Of a DNA stretch of 64,000 nucleotides, positions 1-10,899 are shown in pieces. The position numbers and the translations under genes were made by a program. The stretch comes from Pleurodeles waltl (Eukaryota > Chordata > Amphibia > Caudata > Salamandridae), in assembly GCF_031143425.1 (NCBI RefSeq), contig NC_090446.1, forward strand, positions 1,028,723,066 through 1,028,787,065, in the 5' to 3' direction. Every line of letters begins with the position of its first letter. The stretch's first letter is position 1. A model generated the notes under the pieces. That model had not been told where the DNA came from. It saw nothing but the letters and a program-made list of their open reading frames with translations, and did no database searches.

Positions 1-1174
1 TGTGCTGGCATAGTCCCTTTGAGGTGCAAGTGTGGTAGTTGGCAGTTTTGACCCCTCTCAAGTCAAAGATGACCCAGCTTTGTATTAAATGTATTAAAAG
101 GTAAGGTTCAGACCTGGCAAAAAGCTTATGTTGCTAGTTCAGTCTGGACACACAGGGTGCAATAGCAGGCCTGAGGTGTTTAAAAAGGCTGCTTAGGTTG
201 GTGGCACAGTGAGTGGGGCAGGCCACTAGCAGCATTTAATTTACGGGCTCTGGGGACCTGTAGTACCACTTTACTAGGGACTTGAAAGTAAATAAATGTG
301 CAGTTGGGTGTAAGTCAGTTTCACCCAATTTAAAGGACAAAGCAAAAACACTTCAGTACTGGGTAGCAGTCGTAAACTGAACATAGGGTCAGATGTAGCA
401 ACAAAGCAAATTGCGACTTGCAATTTGCAAGTCCGTGCGACTCCCAAATTGCAAGTCGCAATTTGCTGTGCAGAAAGGTGTCTCAGACACCTTCTGCAAC
501 TCGCAATGGGGTCGCAAAGACCCACCTCATTAATATTAATGAGGTGGGTCGCAGTTTGCAACCCCATTGCGAGTATGGGCACTCACGGGGATGGTGGCCA
601 TGTCGGTGACTGCTTTTTAATAAAGCATTTTTTTTTTCCATCTGCAGCCCGTTTTCCTTAAAGGAAAACGAGCTGCACTTGGAAAAAAAAAACGAAACCT
701 TTAGTTTCGTTTTTTTTCAGGGCAGGCAGTGGTCCATTGGACCACTGCCTGCTCTGACAAAATATTGTTTTTTCCATTCACAAAGGGGAAGGGGTCCCAT
801 GGGGACCCCTTCCCGTTTGCGACTGGGTAACCATCCACTTCAAGTGGATGGTAACTGCGATTTCATTTGCGACCGTTTTTGCGGTCGCAAATGAAATTGA
901 ATAGCATTGCGAGTCGCAAATAGGAAGGGGCCACCCCTTCCTATTTGCGAGTCGGAAATGCATTTTGCGAGTCGGATTCGACTCACAAAATGCATTTCTG
1001 CATAGCAGAGAGGCTTTTGCGCCTCACAAACGGCGTTTTTCGCCGTTTGCGAGGCGCAAACCCTTTGCTACATCTGGCCCATAGTCCTAAAAGCCAGCAA
1101 CAATGGGTTCAAAAAACAGGAAGGCTAAGGTGAAAGGTTTGGGAATGACCCTGCAGAGAGGGCCAAGTCCAACA
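1..1174 (+). mobile_element. LTR family A, right end, interrupted by a foldback element
   Basis: The stretch matches the 3' part of the complete LTR-A at 30236-32363: the same order of blocks around the phrases gcatttaatttac and ctagggactt, and the same end with ccctgcagagaggg. It terminates in the CA at 1173-1174. The left end lies outside the window. The copy is split by a separate element at 386-1080; the two halves join cleanly when that element and one ATA are removed. It is non-coding, and short reading frames here are fortuitous. The LTR nature is inferred from the TG...CA ends and 5-bp target duplication of the complete sister copy. Confidence 0.75.
386..1080. mobile_element. Non-autonomous TIR element made of consecutive hairpins
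   Basis: The ends are inverted repeats (GGGTCAGATGTAGCAA at the left, the complement of GGGCCAGATGTAGCAA at the right) and are flanked by ATA on both sides (383-385 and 1081-1083). The interior is a row of near-perfect palindromes, for example 519-550 (centred on ttaatattaa), about 645-672, 720-750, 788-812, 828-850, 860-897, 918-947, 955-1002 and 1003-1060. No reading frame is conserved. The 3-bp duplication is compatible with a Harbinger-type transposase, but the TIR differs from the large Harbinger copies in this window, so the superfamily is not settled. Confidence 0.85.
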
Positions 1175-2995
1175 GGGAAGAAGCGTGGGAATTTGGCTCT
1201 CTGGACCACATCACACTTGTTTTTTCTCAGATTGAGCTGTTTTTACTGCTTTCACCAGTTTTTGTCCTGGAAAGGTGTGGGGGCGAACGAGGGCGTGCAG
1301 TGCTCCCACACAGTCCCAACTGGACCAATAACTTTCATTACCGTTTCAATCTTGATATTCCCAATGCTCATTCTAAAGTCCTTAGTGCTAACATGCAATC
1401 TCAGTGGCAAACTTAAAACATGCAAATTGTCGAAGGAATCAGATGTCAAATAGTCCATGGGGCCTAAATTTCTCATAGACAACCTTCCACACCCTGACCT
1501 CCAAGGAAGGAAGCTATCTTGAGACACAGACAGTATTAAAAAAAAGATGGAGCAATATGGACAAACAAACTATTTAGATGAATACAAATTGATGCTTACT
1601 CACTCTTTACAGTTCAATGTCAAGGACCAGAGTGGGTCGCCAAATTCTGAGAAAACATTTTCATTGACTCATAACATCTTCTGAGGAGCTTTGCACTTAG
1701 TAGATGAACAATCAAAAATAAAACCACAGTTTCTGGTCAACTGTGCAGCTAGGGATGGTGTGGTTAATGGTGCAGCCAGTTGATGTGAACCCAGATTAGG
1801 AGTTGAAATTATCTTGCCCTAGCTTTTTTAGGTTGAAGAGGAGCAAATAGCCTGTAGAATCTGTTGGTTCTCTCCTAATCACTCCATGTGTTTAAGTACA
1901 CCTTGTTTAAGGCCTGGGCCAAGGGTAGCGTTCAATCAGGCACTGAGTCACTCAGGGGGCGCTCTTTTATATCCTTCCTGGACAAATAAACAAGACCAGC
2001 CAATCCATGCATAGAAGAGAGGAGTTAGCAAATGGATGTTCGTTTCTATGTATTTCCTGATGCTGCAACATTGCAATAGTGTCCTTGACCAAACATAGCC
2101 TATGACCAGGGCCATTTTAATCATAATGGCGCATTACCCATTGTGCAATAATGCCTACCAAGGCTCAGCCTAAATCTGGACACTACTTCTCAATTAGATT
2201 TTTACGTTACCAGAAGCAGATACCGAGACAGCAACACATCTGCAACACAGTAAAGGCAGAGAGCAGACCACATACCAAAGGCCTCCACTCCCACAGCCAT
2301 GTGTCTGGTATTTCTGGTAATAAGGTACCTTGCAGTGCTTACTGGCTAGAACCTTGGCACTGTTCCCCTACTAACCTTACACTACCCATGCCCAGTGGAG
2401 TGTCTTTTGCCTCCCTGCAATGTTTTGTGCTTTGAGGAAACTAAAATTCAGCAGGCCTCGCCACTGTTCCTATTTCTGGCCTATCTGGGAATAATGGGAG
2501 AGATATTTTTCAGAATCCCTGATATGGTTTAGAGGTTTGCTAATCAGTTCCTTCCACTACTCTATGGTCACCCCTACACAGTAGAAACTGCACGATGGAG
2601 CTGGACCATCTGAAGCCTGACCACTGGTGTCAAGTGGAGTAGTCACTACAAATTGGTGGACTGAGATCTAAAACGGTATCAAAAACCTACATGGAGCATT
2701 GTGTGGCAGATCATTCATTGATGCATATCACTGAGGGAAAACCATAACAAACAGGTCAAAGGATCTAGTAATCGAGAATCAGTACCAATCACCTCCTGAG
2801 GTACGAAATAGCGTGGGAGATACATAAACCAAACCTTGCCATGTGCTCCGTGCCTCACGATACGCCCCAATGCAGTAACTAGTTCGATGGTGCACACACT
2901 GCACTTCTAAGGAATTCTATGTCAGGACCAAAGACTCAGATCATGCTTCTCTTCCTTTACTGTACCGAGTAGACAATGAAGGTTCACAAACTACA
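1175..2995. other. No gene recognised
   Basis: This is AT-rich unique-looking sequence. Open frames are under 120 codons, lack family motifs and are not arranged like exons. Nothing supports a gene, RNA or intact repeat here. Confidence 0.6.
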
Positions 2996-3490
2996 CCCCA
3001 CATTTAAGTAAAGTGGCACTGCACATAATGCAGCACCCCTTTTCTTGCATCCCTTAGTGCCCCCGCTAACGCCACCACATGTGCCCCGTATTAAACATAT
3101 GGTGCACCATGGCGCAGTTTAGGGACAATAGAATCAATATTTTTGATGCTATTGTTGTATTTCGTGGGATTAGCGCCAAACAATTTAGCGCCAATCCTGC
3201 AAAGTGCATAGGGGTCCATTGAATACAATGATGTGCCCCTTTTTACTCTTGCTCTGTGCAGCTGTTAAAAATAGCCGGCAAAATGGCACAGTGAAATCTC
3301 ATAGATTTCACTGCACCATTTTTGCGGCCCTCTTAATGGGGGAATGCCCCCCTTGCACACATTATGCCTGGTGCAGGCATAATGTGGCTCAAGGGATTAC
3401 AAATTGGCACAATGCCTCGTTGAGCCAAATTAGAGTAAAAAATGACGCTAATGTGGTGCAGGGAGGCATTGGGTCCTCTTAAATCTGGGC
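2996..3490. mobile_element. Small TIR element (foldback family F2), complete copy
   Basis: The left end reads CCCCACATTTAAG and the right end is the complement of GCCCAGATTTAAG. CTACA flanks both sides (2991-2995 and 3491-3495). The interior has several short palindromes. The left portion aligns block by block with the partial copy near 3943-4183. It has no coding capacity. The flanking 5-bp identity could be a target duplication, but with TIRs this diverged its exact length is uncertain. Confidence 0.6.
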
Positions 3491-3690
3491 CTACATTTTC
3501 CAACATTATGGCAGCGCAACTTTTCTTCAATGTGGGCCTAGGAGTCCACCAATTACAGCAACCCAGGCCCCCTAAGTAGAATAGAACTATATTGATGCCT
3601 CTTTTTTGGTGCTTGGCAGTCAAGATAAGTGTTGTCCTGCATTGCTAATATTTTTATTGATCACTTTTTTGGTTTTCAATCGATTTCCTT

Positions 3691-3857
3691 ATAGTTACAA
3701 GGTTTTTGTTGTATGTTCTTATTTAGTGTCTTTTTGATTCTTAAGATATACCTACCTTGTCAGCTCTGCCAATTGTTTTCTTCACACTACTGTAAAGTCC
3801 TGTGTAGTGTTTATTTTTTTTACTGGTGGGCAGTTTTATGTTAATTTTATTTTGAAT
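3691..3857 (+). repeat. Direct repeat, copy 1 (about 165 bp)
   Basis: This block starts with atagttacaaggttttt, passes through ctgtaaagtcctgtgtag and ends in ttttattttgaat. It is repeated in the same orientation at 4184-4349 with scattered substitutions. A foldback fragment lies between the two copies. Confidence 0.85.
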
Positions 3858-3942
3858 GCACAAGCATACATCATGGCTCTGTGTTAGAAGTGCACACGGT
3901 GAGACCTGGGCGCAGTGCTTGTGGCAAATTCTGGGGCATATT

Positions 3943-4183
3943 TACAAGAAAGTGGTGCATCATAGATGATGCGCCACTTTTCTTGCACCCCCCTACTGGC
4001 ATCTAACGACACCATGGTTGCGCCGTATTTACAATAGCGGTCATTAGTACAATAATGTCAAAAATGTTGACTTTATTGTGGCACTTTGTTACGCTAGCGT
4101 CAAAAATGTTGACGCTAGTGCAGCAAAGCATAGGGAGGCCCATTTAACATAGTGGGTGTGACATTTTAGGGCCTGCTCTGAGC
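3943..4183. mobile_element. Foldback family F2, partial copy
   Basis: It opens with ggggcatatttacaag followed by a strong hairpin (arms of aagaaagtggtgcatcat type, 3954-3990). The next block matches 3030-3110 of the complete copy (cttgca, taacg, ccgtatt). It contains a second hairpin around caaaaatgttgac (4060-4125). The right terminus is not recognisable, so it is probably truncated. Confidence 0.5.
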
Positions 4184-4349
4184 ATAGTTACAAGGGTTTT
4201 GTTGTATTTTCTTATTTAGGGTGATTTTGATTCCTTAGATATACCTACCTTGTCAGATCTGCAATTGTTTTTCTTCATGCTACTGTAAAGTCCTGTGTAG
4301 TGTTTATTTTTTTACTGGTGGGAAGTTCCATGTTAATTTTATTTTGAAT
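4184..4349 (+). repeat. Direct repeat, copy 2 (about 165 bp)
   Basis: Second member of the pair described at 3691-3857. Both copies carry the ctgtaaagtcctgtgtag core and end at the same position in ttttattttgaat. Confidence 0.85.
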
Positions 4350-5449
4350 TCTTTCAAGGCAATATAATTGTTCGGCAATTTCCAGAACATATTTTAAGAT
4401 GTAGAAATATAAGAATTTGTAAGCTACTGGCATATTTTAGCGGCGAGGAGGTTACTTCCATGAATTATTTGGTATCTGAAAGTTATCAAAATGATCTCGC
4501 TGCTGCTAGGAGTAGTGTAGTGTTTCTTCCTTTACAATCACACATTACGCTTTAAGGACGATTCTTTCTGTTTCTTCTTCTCACTCCGTTTTCATTGCTT
4601 TCCTTCTCTCAGCCTCGTTTGAATCCTTTGTGCACACTTTACGGTGCTTTGAAGCAGCTTGTGCCTAGCATTGTTAATGCTATGCAAATAATACTTTTTT
4701 CATATCAGTCTAATACTAATTAGTATTATGAGTGTTAGCTCTTCATATTGAATGATGAAATTGCTTAATCGTCTCAGACTGCTTAGAGTAAAATCAATAA
4801 CTACTGTTAACTGCCTGTACATACTTTTTTGTGATTGATTGACAAGGAGATACAAAAAGAGAAACAGTGGGCGGCAGAGCATTTGCGTGGGGCATTAACA
4901 GTTGCTAACAGGCCACGTTCATCCATATTCCGTCACAAAAAATCCTGGTTTTCTTTAAAAAAAAATCTCTAAATACCAATATAATTTTCATTCTTATGCA
5001 ATTCGACCAAGACACGTAATTTGCAGAGAGCGATTGTTATTAAATGCATATTTGCATCATAATTTCGTGCTGTAAAATGTATGCATATTTTTTCCCTCCA
5101 ACTTTAAATGCTGTGGATTTAATACACGTACAATGAAATGGGGTAGAAGAAGGGTCTTATTCTTTGAAAAAAATCTGGAAACATGCCACAAGCAGAATTT
5201 GGTCCCTCAGATGGGTGCAATTAAAAAATAAATGAAATCGCAAACGTTTACATGAGTGCTCCTACAAACCAGGGACTGTCTCGTCTCAGGTTTCCAAAAA
5301 CATGCCTAGAAGCGTTTTGTGAATTTCATATAGTGTGCACATATATGCAGTCTTGCATGTACTGTATAATTGGTTTATGGTGTACAACTGGGTGCGCAAA
5401 TATGCCTTCATGGAGTGTATTTGCAGTTTTTAATACTTTTATTTTAAAC
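4350..5449. other. AT-rich stretch without a gene
   Basis: No long open frame, RNA gene or known element is visible. The reading frame that crosses 5252-5650 runs into the simple repeat that follows and has no family resemblance. Confidence 0.6.
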
Positions 5450-5990
5450 AATCCACCCCACACCAATGCATTCCAATCACCCACTCAACTCCAATCCACC
5501 CCACTCTATCCCAATCCACCCACTCCAGTTGAGTCTACACCACTCAATTCAATCCATCCAACCCACCACCCTCCAATCCACCTGACTCCAGTCCACTCCA
5601 ATTCAGTCCACCCCATCCAATCCAGTCCAATCCACCCTCCTTCACTCTAATTCACCCCACTCCAAAATACCCTACTCAAATCCAATCCAATCCACCTCAT
5701 CCAATTTCAATCCACCCCATGCCAATCCAACCCACTCATCCATTCCACCCCCTCCAATCCAACCCACTCTACCTCAGTCCAATCCACCCCAACCCAATCC
5801 ACCCCACTACCTCTATACACTCCAACCCACTTCACCCTATTCCACCCCACTATATGTCATTCTATACTATACTCCATAACACTGCACTCTAAGACACTCT
5901 CTGCCGCTGAACTCTGCTCCACTCTACTTATCTCTACGACACTCTACCCCCTACTCCACTCTACTTCCACAAATCCAGTCTATGACACTC
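5450..5990. repeat. Degenerate CCAATCCACCCCACTC-type simple repeat
   Basis: About 540 bp are built from variants of the words ccaatccacc, ccccactcc and caatcca, strongly strand-asymmetric (almost no G). The pattern drifts to ctctactccactc toward its right end. The apparent 132-codon frame across it is an artefact of a period-5 repeat without stops. Confidence 0.9.
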
Positions 5991-6470
5991 TTCTCCTCCC
6001 ACTCCACTAGAGGACACTGGCAACTGTCACATAGCAATTATCCACATAAATAAACTGCACATCATACAGCATTATTCTAATCAGCATTATTTCACTCAGC
6101 GCCACACATTTCCAACAAAACATTTACACAACACACCACATACATCCTGTCCTCACCACAGAATACCAAATCATGCCACAAAATTCAACAGCATACCACA
6201 TAAGCTCCACAACATACAACTTCACAATACAAAATACCATTCCGCATAATTGCACTTCATGACACAGTGTACCACTCCACATAATTCCAGTACACTCTAA
6301 ACCACATAATTACTATCCACATACTTCCACTGCACACCATGACACATAAATCCCACTCCACACATCCACTCCACACCACACAATCCATGCCACACAATTC
6401 CACAACTAACAACTCTAATCCTACCTATATAATTCCACTCCACACCACATACATCAACTCCACTCTGCTA
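5991..6470. repeat. Degenerate CACACCACATAATTCCA-type simple repeat
   Basis: Variants of cacaccacataattcca and ttccactccacaccac follow one another up to about 20 bp before the Harbinger end. It has the same G-poor strand bias as the previous block, from which it may have evolved. Confidence 0.85.
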
Positions 6471-6490
6471 ACACACGGATAAAAGACATT

Positions 6491-6504
6491 GGTGGTCATT
6501 ACAA
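6491..6504 (+). repeat. Left terminal inverted repeat of Harbinger copy 1
   Basis: Reads GGTGGTCATTACAA and pairs with the right end at 14666-14679 with one mismatch. The following 100 bp (GGCGGT-rich, including tgttaaagcggcgg and aattgcaattacgaccg) match the transposase-proximal end of copy 2 near 26260-26367 in reverse complement. Confidence 0.93.
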
Positions 6505-7340
6505 ACCTGGCGGTCGGTGTTAAAGCGGCGGTAAGACCGCCAACAGGCCGGCAGTAAAAAAATTGCAATTACGACCGTGGCGGAAATCGCCAACAAAGAC
6601 AGCCACGGTGGTACAGACAAACAGCTTGGCGCTCTCCACCAACAGACAGACAGAAGACAAAGTAATGCCCACAGTATCACAACCTACCAATCCGCCACCT
6701 TTTCCGGGGTGGATTCACCGTGGATAAAAACACGGCGGAAACAGGATTTCGAAGGGAAAACGCTCACCTCTACACACCCCACGAGGAACCAGGACACCAT
6801 GGAGCCGGAACTCCAAATTCTCCCTGCGATAGTCTTCCTGCTCCTCTACCAGGAGCACGAACGCCGGCAGCGAAGACCACAGTGAGTACTGCAGCTATGA
6901 CACAGGGGAGGGGGGGAGGGAAAAAACAGGGACACACACATGCAACACCCCCAACCTCACCCACTACAACACACACACTAATACATATTTATACATGATA
7001 GTTACACCCCTCAACCCCCCCCCCCCGGAAGAATGCAAAGACAAAAGAAAATTAGTGTAACCATTGTAATATATTAAAATCAAGTAGGCAAAATCAAGTA
7101 GGTAAACCATAAACAAAATATACACCAAGCTTAGTAGTCCAGGTAGTGCTCCAATGAAGTCCGTGGAACACTGGGCCCACATGGTGTGGGTGAGGCCTAC
7201 ACAAGATCCCCGACCATGACGGAGAGAACACTGCAGGGGCATCAGAGAGCAAGAAAACAGGCACCTCAGGGGGAGGGAAAGGGGGGGCACCTCGGCCGGT
7301 TGAGTGCACGACGCCAAATCCACGAGAGGGCCACATGCCC

Positions 7341-7730
7341 ACTGTTACATCCTGGGGAGTGCAAAGCCACAGTCTCTCAAGTCTCTACAGCGGGTGGGTT
7401 GCCCACTGTTTAATCCTGGGGAGTGCAAAGCCACAGTCTCTCAAGTCTATACAGTGGGTGGGTTGCCCACTGTTCCATCCTGAGGAGTGCAAAGCCACAG
7501 TCTCTCAAGTGGATGACAGTCTCCACTGGTTCTGGAGGGGGCTCTGTGCCCAGAGTGCTTCATCCTGCTAAGGACAGAGGTAGTGGATGTATCTCTCCAC
7601 TGGTTCTGGAGGGGGCATGGTGCCCAGAGTGCTTCATTCTGCTAAGGGCAGAAGTAGTGGATGTATCTCTCCACTGGTTCTGGAGGGGGCATGGTGCCCA
7701 GAGTGCTTCATCCTGTTCGTGACGGACTCA
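7341..7730. repeat. Two minisatellites, 64-bp and 74-bp units
   Basis: From 7341 a 64-bp unit containing gagtgcaaagccacagtc recurs three times (starts near 7341, 7405, 7469). From 7521 a 74-bp unit containing ctccactggttctgg recurs three times (7521, 7595, 7669). Both lie downstream of the MybB stop, in the 3' arm of the transposon. The other Harbinger copy has the same arrays with different copy numbers. Confidence 0.9.
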
Positions 7731-7764
7731 GTAGCGTCAGTGCCCTTGGCGCTCATGATCCAGC

Positions 7765-7960
7765 AGTGCTTGAGGCGGCGGTGCCCTGTTTAGCGGTGCT
7801 TGGAGCGGCGGTGCCCTGTTCAGCGGTGCTTGAGGCGGCGGTGCCCTATTCAGCGGTGCTTGGCGCAGCTGTGCCCTGTTCACCGGTGCTTGAGGCGGCG
7901 GTGCCCTGTTCAGGGGTGCTTCAGGCGGCGTGCCCTGTTCAGCGGTGCTTGAGGTGGCGG
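7765..7960. repeat. 30-bp minisatellite in Harbinger copy 1
   Basis: About six units of a 30-bp repeat containing gaggcggcggtgccctgttc are arranged head to tail. It lies just beyond the MybB stop codon; copy 2 has about four units at 25047-25185. Confidence 0.88.
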
Positions 7961-7976
7961 GCTCCTTTGCGGTGAC

Positions 7977-10527
7977 TCAGCTGCTGGCGGTCCTCTCTGT
8001 CCCAGCAGGGCTTGTGCTGGCGGTCCTCTCTGTCCCAGCGGGGATGATGGCGGTGGCCTCCTGGCCAGCCGGTATGATGGTGGTGGCCTCCTGGGCAGCA
8101 GGGATGATGGCGGTGGCCTCCTGGGCAGCGGGGATGATGGCGGTCTCCTCCGCCATGCTGCTCTTTCCAGACTTTCCTGGTTTCTTGTGGCCCTTCCCCA
8201 CCTTGGAAGGTGTCGCAGCTGACCTCACACTCCCACTGGGCCCCCTGGGAGCAGCTTTAGTGGCTGGAGTACTCCCCCTCTCCCGCCGGGCTCTGGCCAA
8301 CTTTTGATGCTTCACAGGTGGGGGACTGTCCGTGCTGTGGCTCCGTGCCACACTGGCTGCCCTGGTGGCCGGTGCACTCCAGATTCCGGTGACTACAGGC
8401 ACCACTGGTCCCGGAGATGTTGTGGCTGAGGTGCTAGTTCAGGACCTAGGAGGTGTGGGAAGATTGAAGGTGAAGGTGAAGGTCAAGATTGGACAGGAAA
8501 AGTTTTTGGGAGACACTGGGACGCGTAGCTGGAGGGGGTTTGGGAGTGGAGGAAGAGGTTGTGGTTGTAGGAGGTGTTCGTTTGCTGACTTTGGGTGAAG
8601 GTGCATGGGCTGGAGGCTGTTGTGAGGTGGATGGCTGTTGGGTGGGTGTGTGCCTGCGTTTGGGTATCTTGGGAGGTGGTGTCACAGACACACTGGGACA
8701 GGACACAGGGGAAGTGTGAATGGTAGTGGGAGTGATGACTGCACGTGAGCGGGGTGTGGTGGTGGGTGTGCTGGTGATGGCAGTAGTGGCTGTAGATGTA
8801 GTGCATGCAGGTGTGAGTGTAGACAAGACTGGGAGGGAGGAGGGAGACGAGGAGGAGGGGGACACAGTGGAGGCAGTGGATGTTGGTGTGTCTGCATGTG
8901 TCTGATGCTTGCGTGAGTGCCTGTGGGATGTGTGGTGCTTATGTTTGCCAGAGCTCTTGTGTGTTGACGTGTGTGCATGCTGGTCTGTAGGTGTGCTTGT
9001 GATAGGCTGGGGTACAGGGGATTGGGTCTGGGTGGAGGAAGTTGGAGGGGGGAGGCTAGAGACAGGGACAATGGCTGCCATCAGTGCTGAGGCCTGAGTC
9101 TGAAAAGCTCGCTGAAGGGCCGCCTGACCAGAATGAATGCCCTCCAGGAATGCATTTGTTTGTTGCAACTGCTTTTCTACACCCTGGATGGCATTCAAAA
9201 TGGTAGACTGCCCAACAGTGAGGGACCTGAGGAGGTCAATGGCCTCCTCACTGAGGGCACCAGGGTGACTGGGGCAGGGCCTGAGGTGCCTGGGGCGAAG
9301 GTGATGCCCACCCTCCCAGGTGAGCAGGCACGGGGCAAAGGCTGATGGGCTGCTGGGAGGGCGGTGCTGGTAGGGGGGGTGGCGGCTGTACCTGGAGATG
9401 GGGGGGCACAGATATTGCCGCCACCACAAGGGAGCTCCCATCAGAGGACGAGTCCGTGTCACTGGTCTCAGCTCCTGTCCCTGCCGTGGAGCTCCCCTCG
9501 CCCTCCGTCCCACTGGTGAAGTCCGAGTCCGTAGTGTGGCCCTCCATGGCCATGTGGGATGCAGCCCCCTCGTGCTCCGGTGCCACTGCTCCTCCGCCTG
9601 ATGATGCTAATGCACACAAGAACAGGGAGACCACAAAAAGGGGGGGGGGACGACAGAAGAAAAACATGTTGAGTGCATGCATTACCGCTACCGTTGGCAG
9701 ACACGACAGACACAGAAGCCCCCTGCACTACGCCGCGCTCTTTGGCTCCACTGTTCAATCCCTGGGAAATGGTCTACTAGGCTATGGACGACATCTGCAC
9801 ACATGGATGACACAGGGGCATGACTAGGTGTACTTGGCAGTCTACAGAGGTGGGTGGGGTGCCACATGGCCTGCCTTACGGAGGGACCTTGCCTACGAAA
9901 CTCACCCTGGCCTAGGGAAAGCCACAGCCCACCTCCCCCACCCAGACACCTCCACTGCATGCAAAATCAGCAGGATGAGAGTGTACTCACCCCCTTGTGG
10001 CTGCTGTGATGCCCTCAAGCGCCCATCCAACTCCGGGTACGCCACCGCCAGGATCCTGAACATCAGGGGGGTCATGGTGCGACGGGCACCCCTCCCATGT
10101 TGGGAGGCCATCCCCAGCTGAGCCTCTGCCGTCTTCTTGCTCCAGCGGCGAATGTCCTCCCATCTTTTCCAGCAGTGTGTGCCCCGTCTGTGGTAGACCC
10201 CCAGGGTCCGGACGTCCTTGGCGATGGCACGCCAAATATATTTTTTCTGATGGGCGCTGACCTACATGAATTGTACGGGGAAGAGAAACTTATTAACAAC
10301 TGTACCGTCACAGTCATTGGCCCCCATCCCTACCCTTGCCATGTGACACATGCACTCACCGTTGTTTCATGCACGCCGCAATCTCCCCCCCCTTCTTACA
10401 TTCACCCCACTCCACACAGGCATAGCCCATACAGCATGCTCCCAGTGTACTTACCTGTTTGTCTGGAGGACCGTAGAGTAGCGTGTACTGGGGAGGAGGG
10501 GCCATTTCCTCCAGACACTCAAGCCAT
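7977..10527 (-). pseudogene. MybB: large Myb/SANT-like Harbinger protein, broken
   Basis: Three exons can be read on the minus strand by comparison with copy 2: 10527-10455, 10261-9991 (donor gtgagt, acceptor tgtag) and 9606-7977. Exon 2 encodes a Myb/SANT-like helix region (WRAIAKDVRTLG type, then a CRK-WED-RRW run). Exon 3 encodes an acidic Ser-rich region, a LLRSLTVGQSTILNAIQ helix with likely coiled coil, a long Ser/Thr/Pro tract rich in His, and a C-terminal decapeptide repeat (EATAIIPAAQ type). Lesions are a TGA two codons after the ATG with about 50 bp of exon 1 missing, a one-base loss near 9400 and another shift near 8410-8450. The intact protein would be about 600 residues. DNA binding is inferred from the family. 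Confidence 0.75.
7979..8155 (-). repeat. In-frame 30-bp repeat encoding the MybB tail
   Basis: Five to six 30-bp units (gatgatggcggtggcctcc on the plus strand) encode a ten-residue repeat of EATAIIPAAQ type at the C-terminus of MybB. In copy 2 the equivalent repeat is 30-33 bp and has expanded past the stop codon. Confidence 0.85.
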
Positions 10528-10899
10528 TGTCTCTTCCAGACCGAGGTCAAAGCAACACTTGCAGTGTAGGTCCTCTCCTGTCGAAGATCAGGTATCGAGT
10601 GATTGAACAGATGGAAAATGGCTGTCACGTCCGCGGCAGTGCCTACCGTCACCGCCGGCGTACATCGTCATTGACTCATGGGACCCATAGGGTCCAATGT
10701 TAACCAATGCAGCATTGCGCCGCAGTCTTCGACCGCCTACCGCGACGGTGTACAACGCCAGCGCAGTTACCTCACATCCCATTGTCCCACTTTAGAGGAC
10801 AGGCAGCCGCCATTTCAGGGGCCCACATGGCTTCATTTTTAACTGCGTCGCACATACCTAGGCCTAGATTCAACACACATACAGGCCACTTTTTGGATT
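10528..10899. promoter_or_regulatory. Divergent promoter region between MybB and transposase, copy 1
   Basis: MybB begins leftward at about 10527 and the transposase rightward within a few hundred bases, so the interval must hold the start sites of both. It is GC-rich with short dyads (accgccggcg, cgcgacgg) and shows no convincing TATA box. The same arrangement exists in copy 2 at 22236-22413. The promoter role is inferred from gene order only. Confidence 0.35.

Noticed and set aside
5252..5650. 132-codon frame rich in Pro, Ser and Thr
   Set aside because: Most of it is translation of a degenerate simple repeat, with no start context or homologous domain.
7341..7730. Possible CRISPR-like repeat-spacer array
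   Set aside because: Units are contiguous tandem repeats without unique spacers, in eukaryotic DNA inside a transposon.
7335..7975. Series of overlapping plus-strand frames with repeated QSHSLSSLYSGW and LEAAVPCSAV units
   Set aside because: They come from the 64-, 74- and 30-bp minisatellites in the Harbinger 3' arm; copy 2 does not conserve them as one frame.
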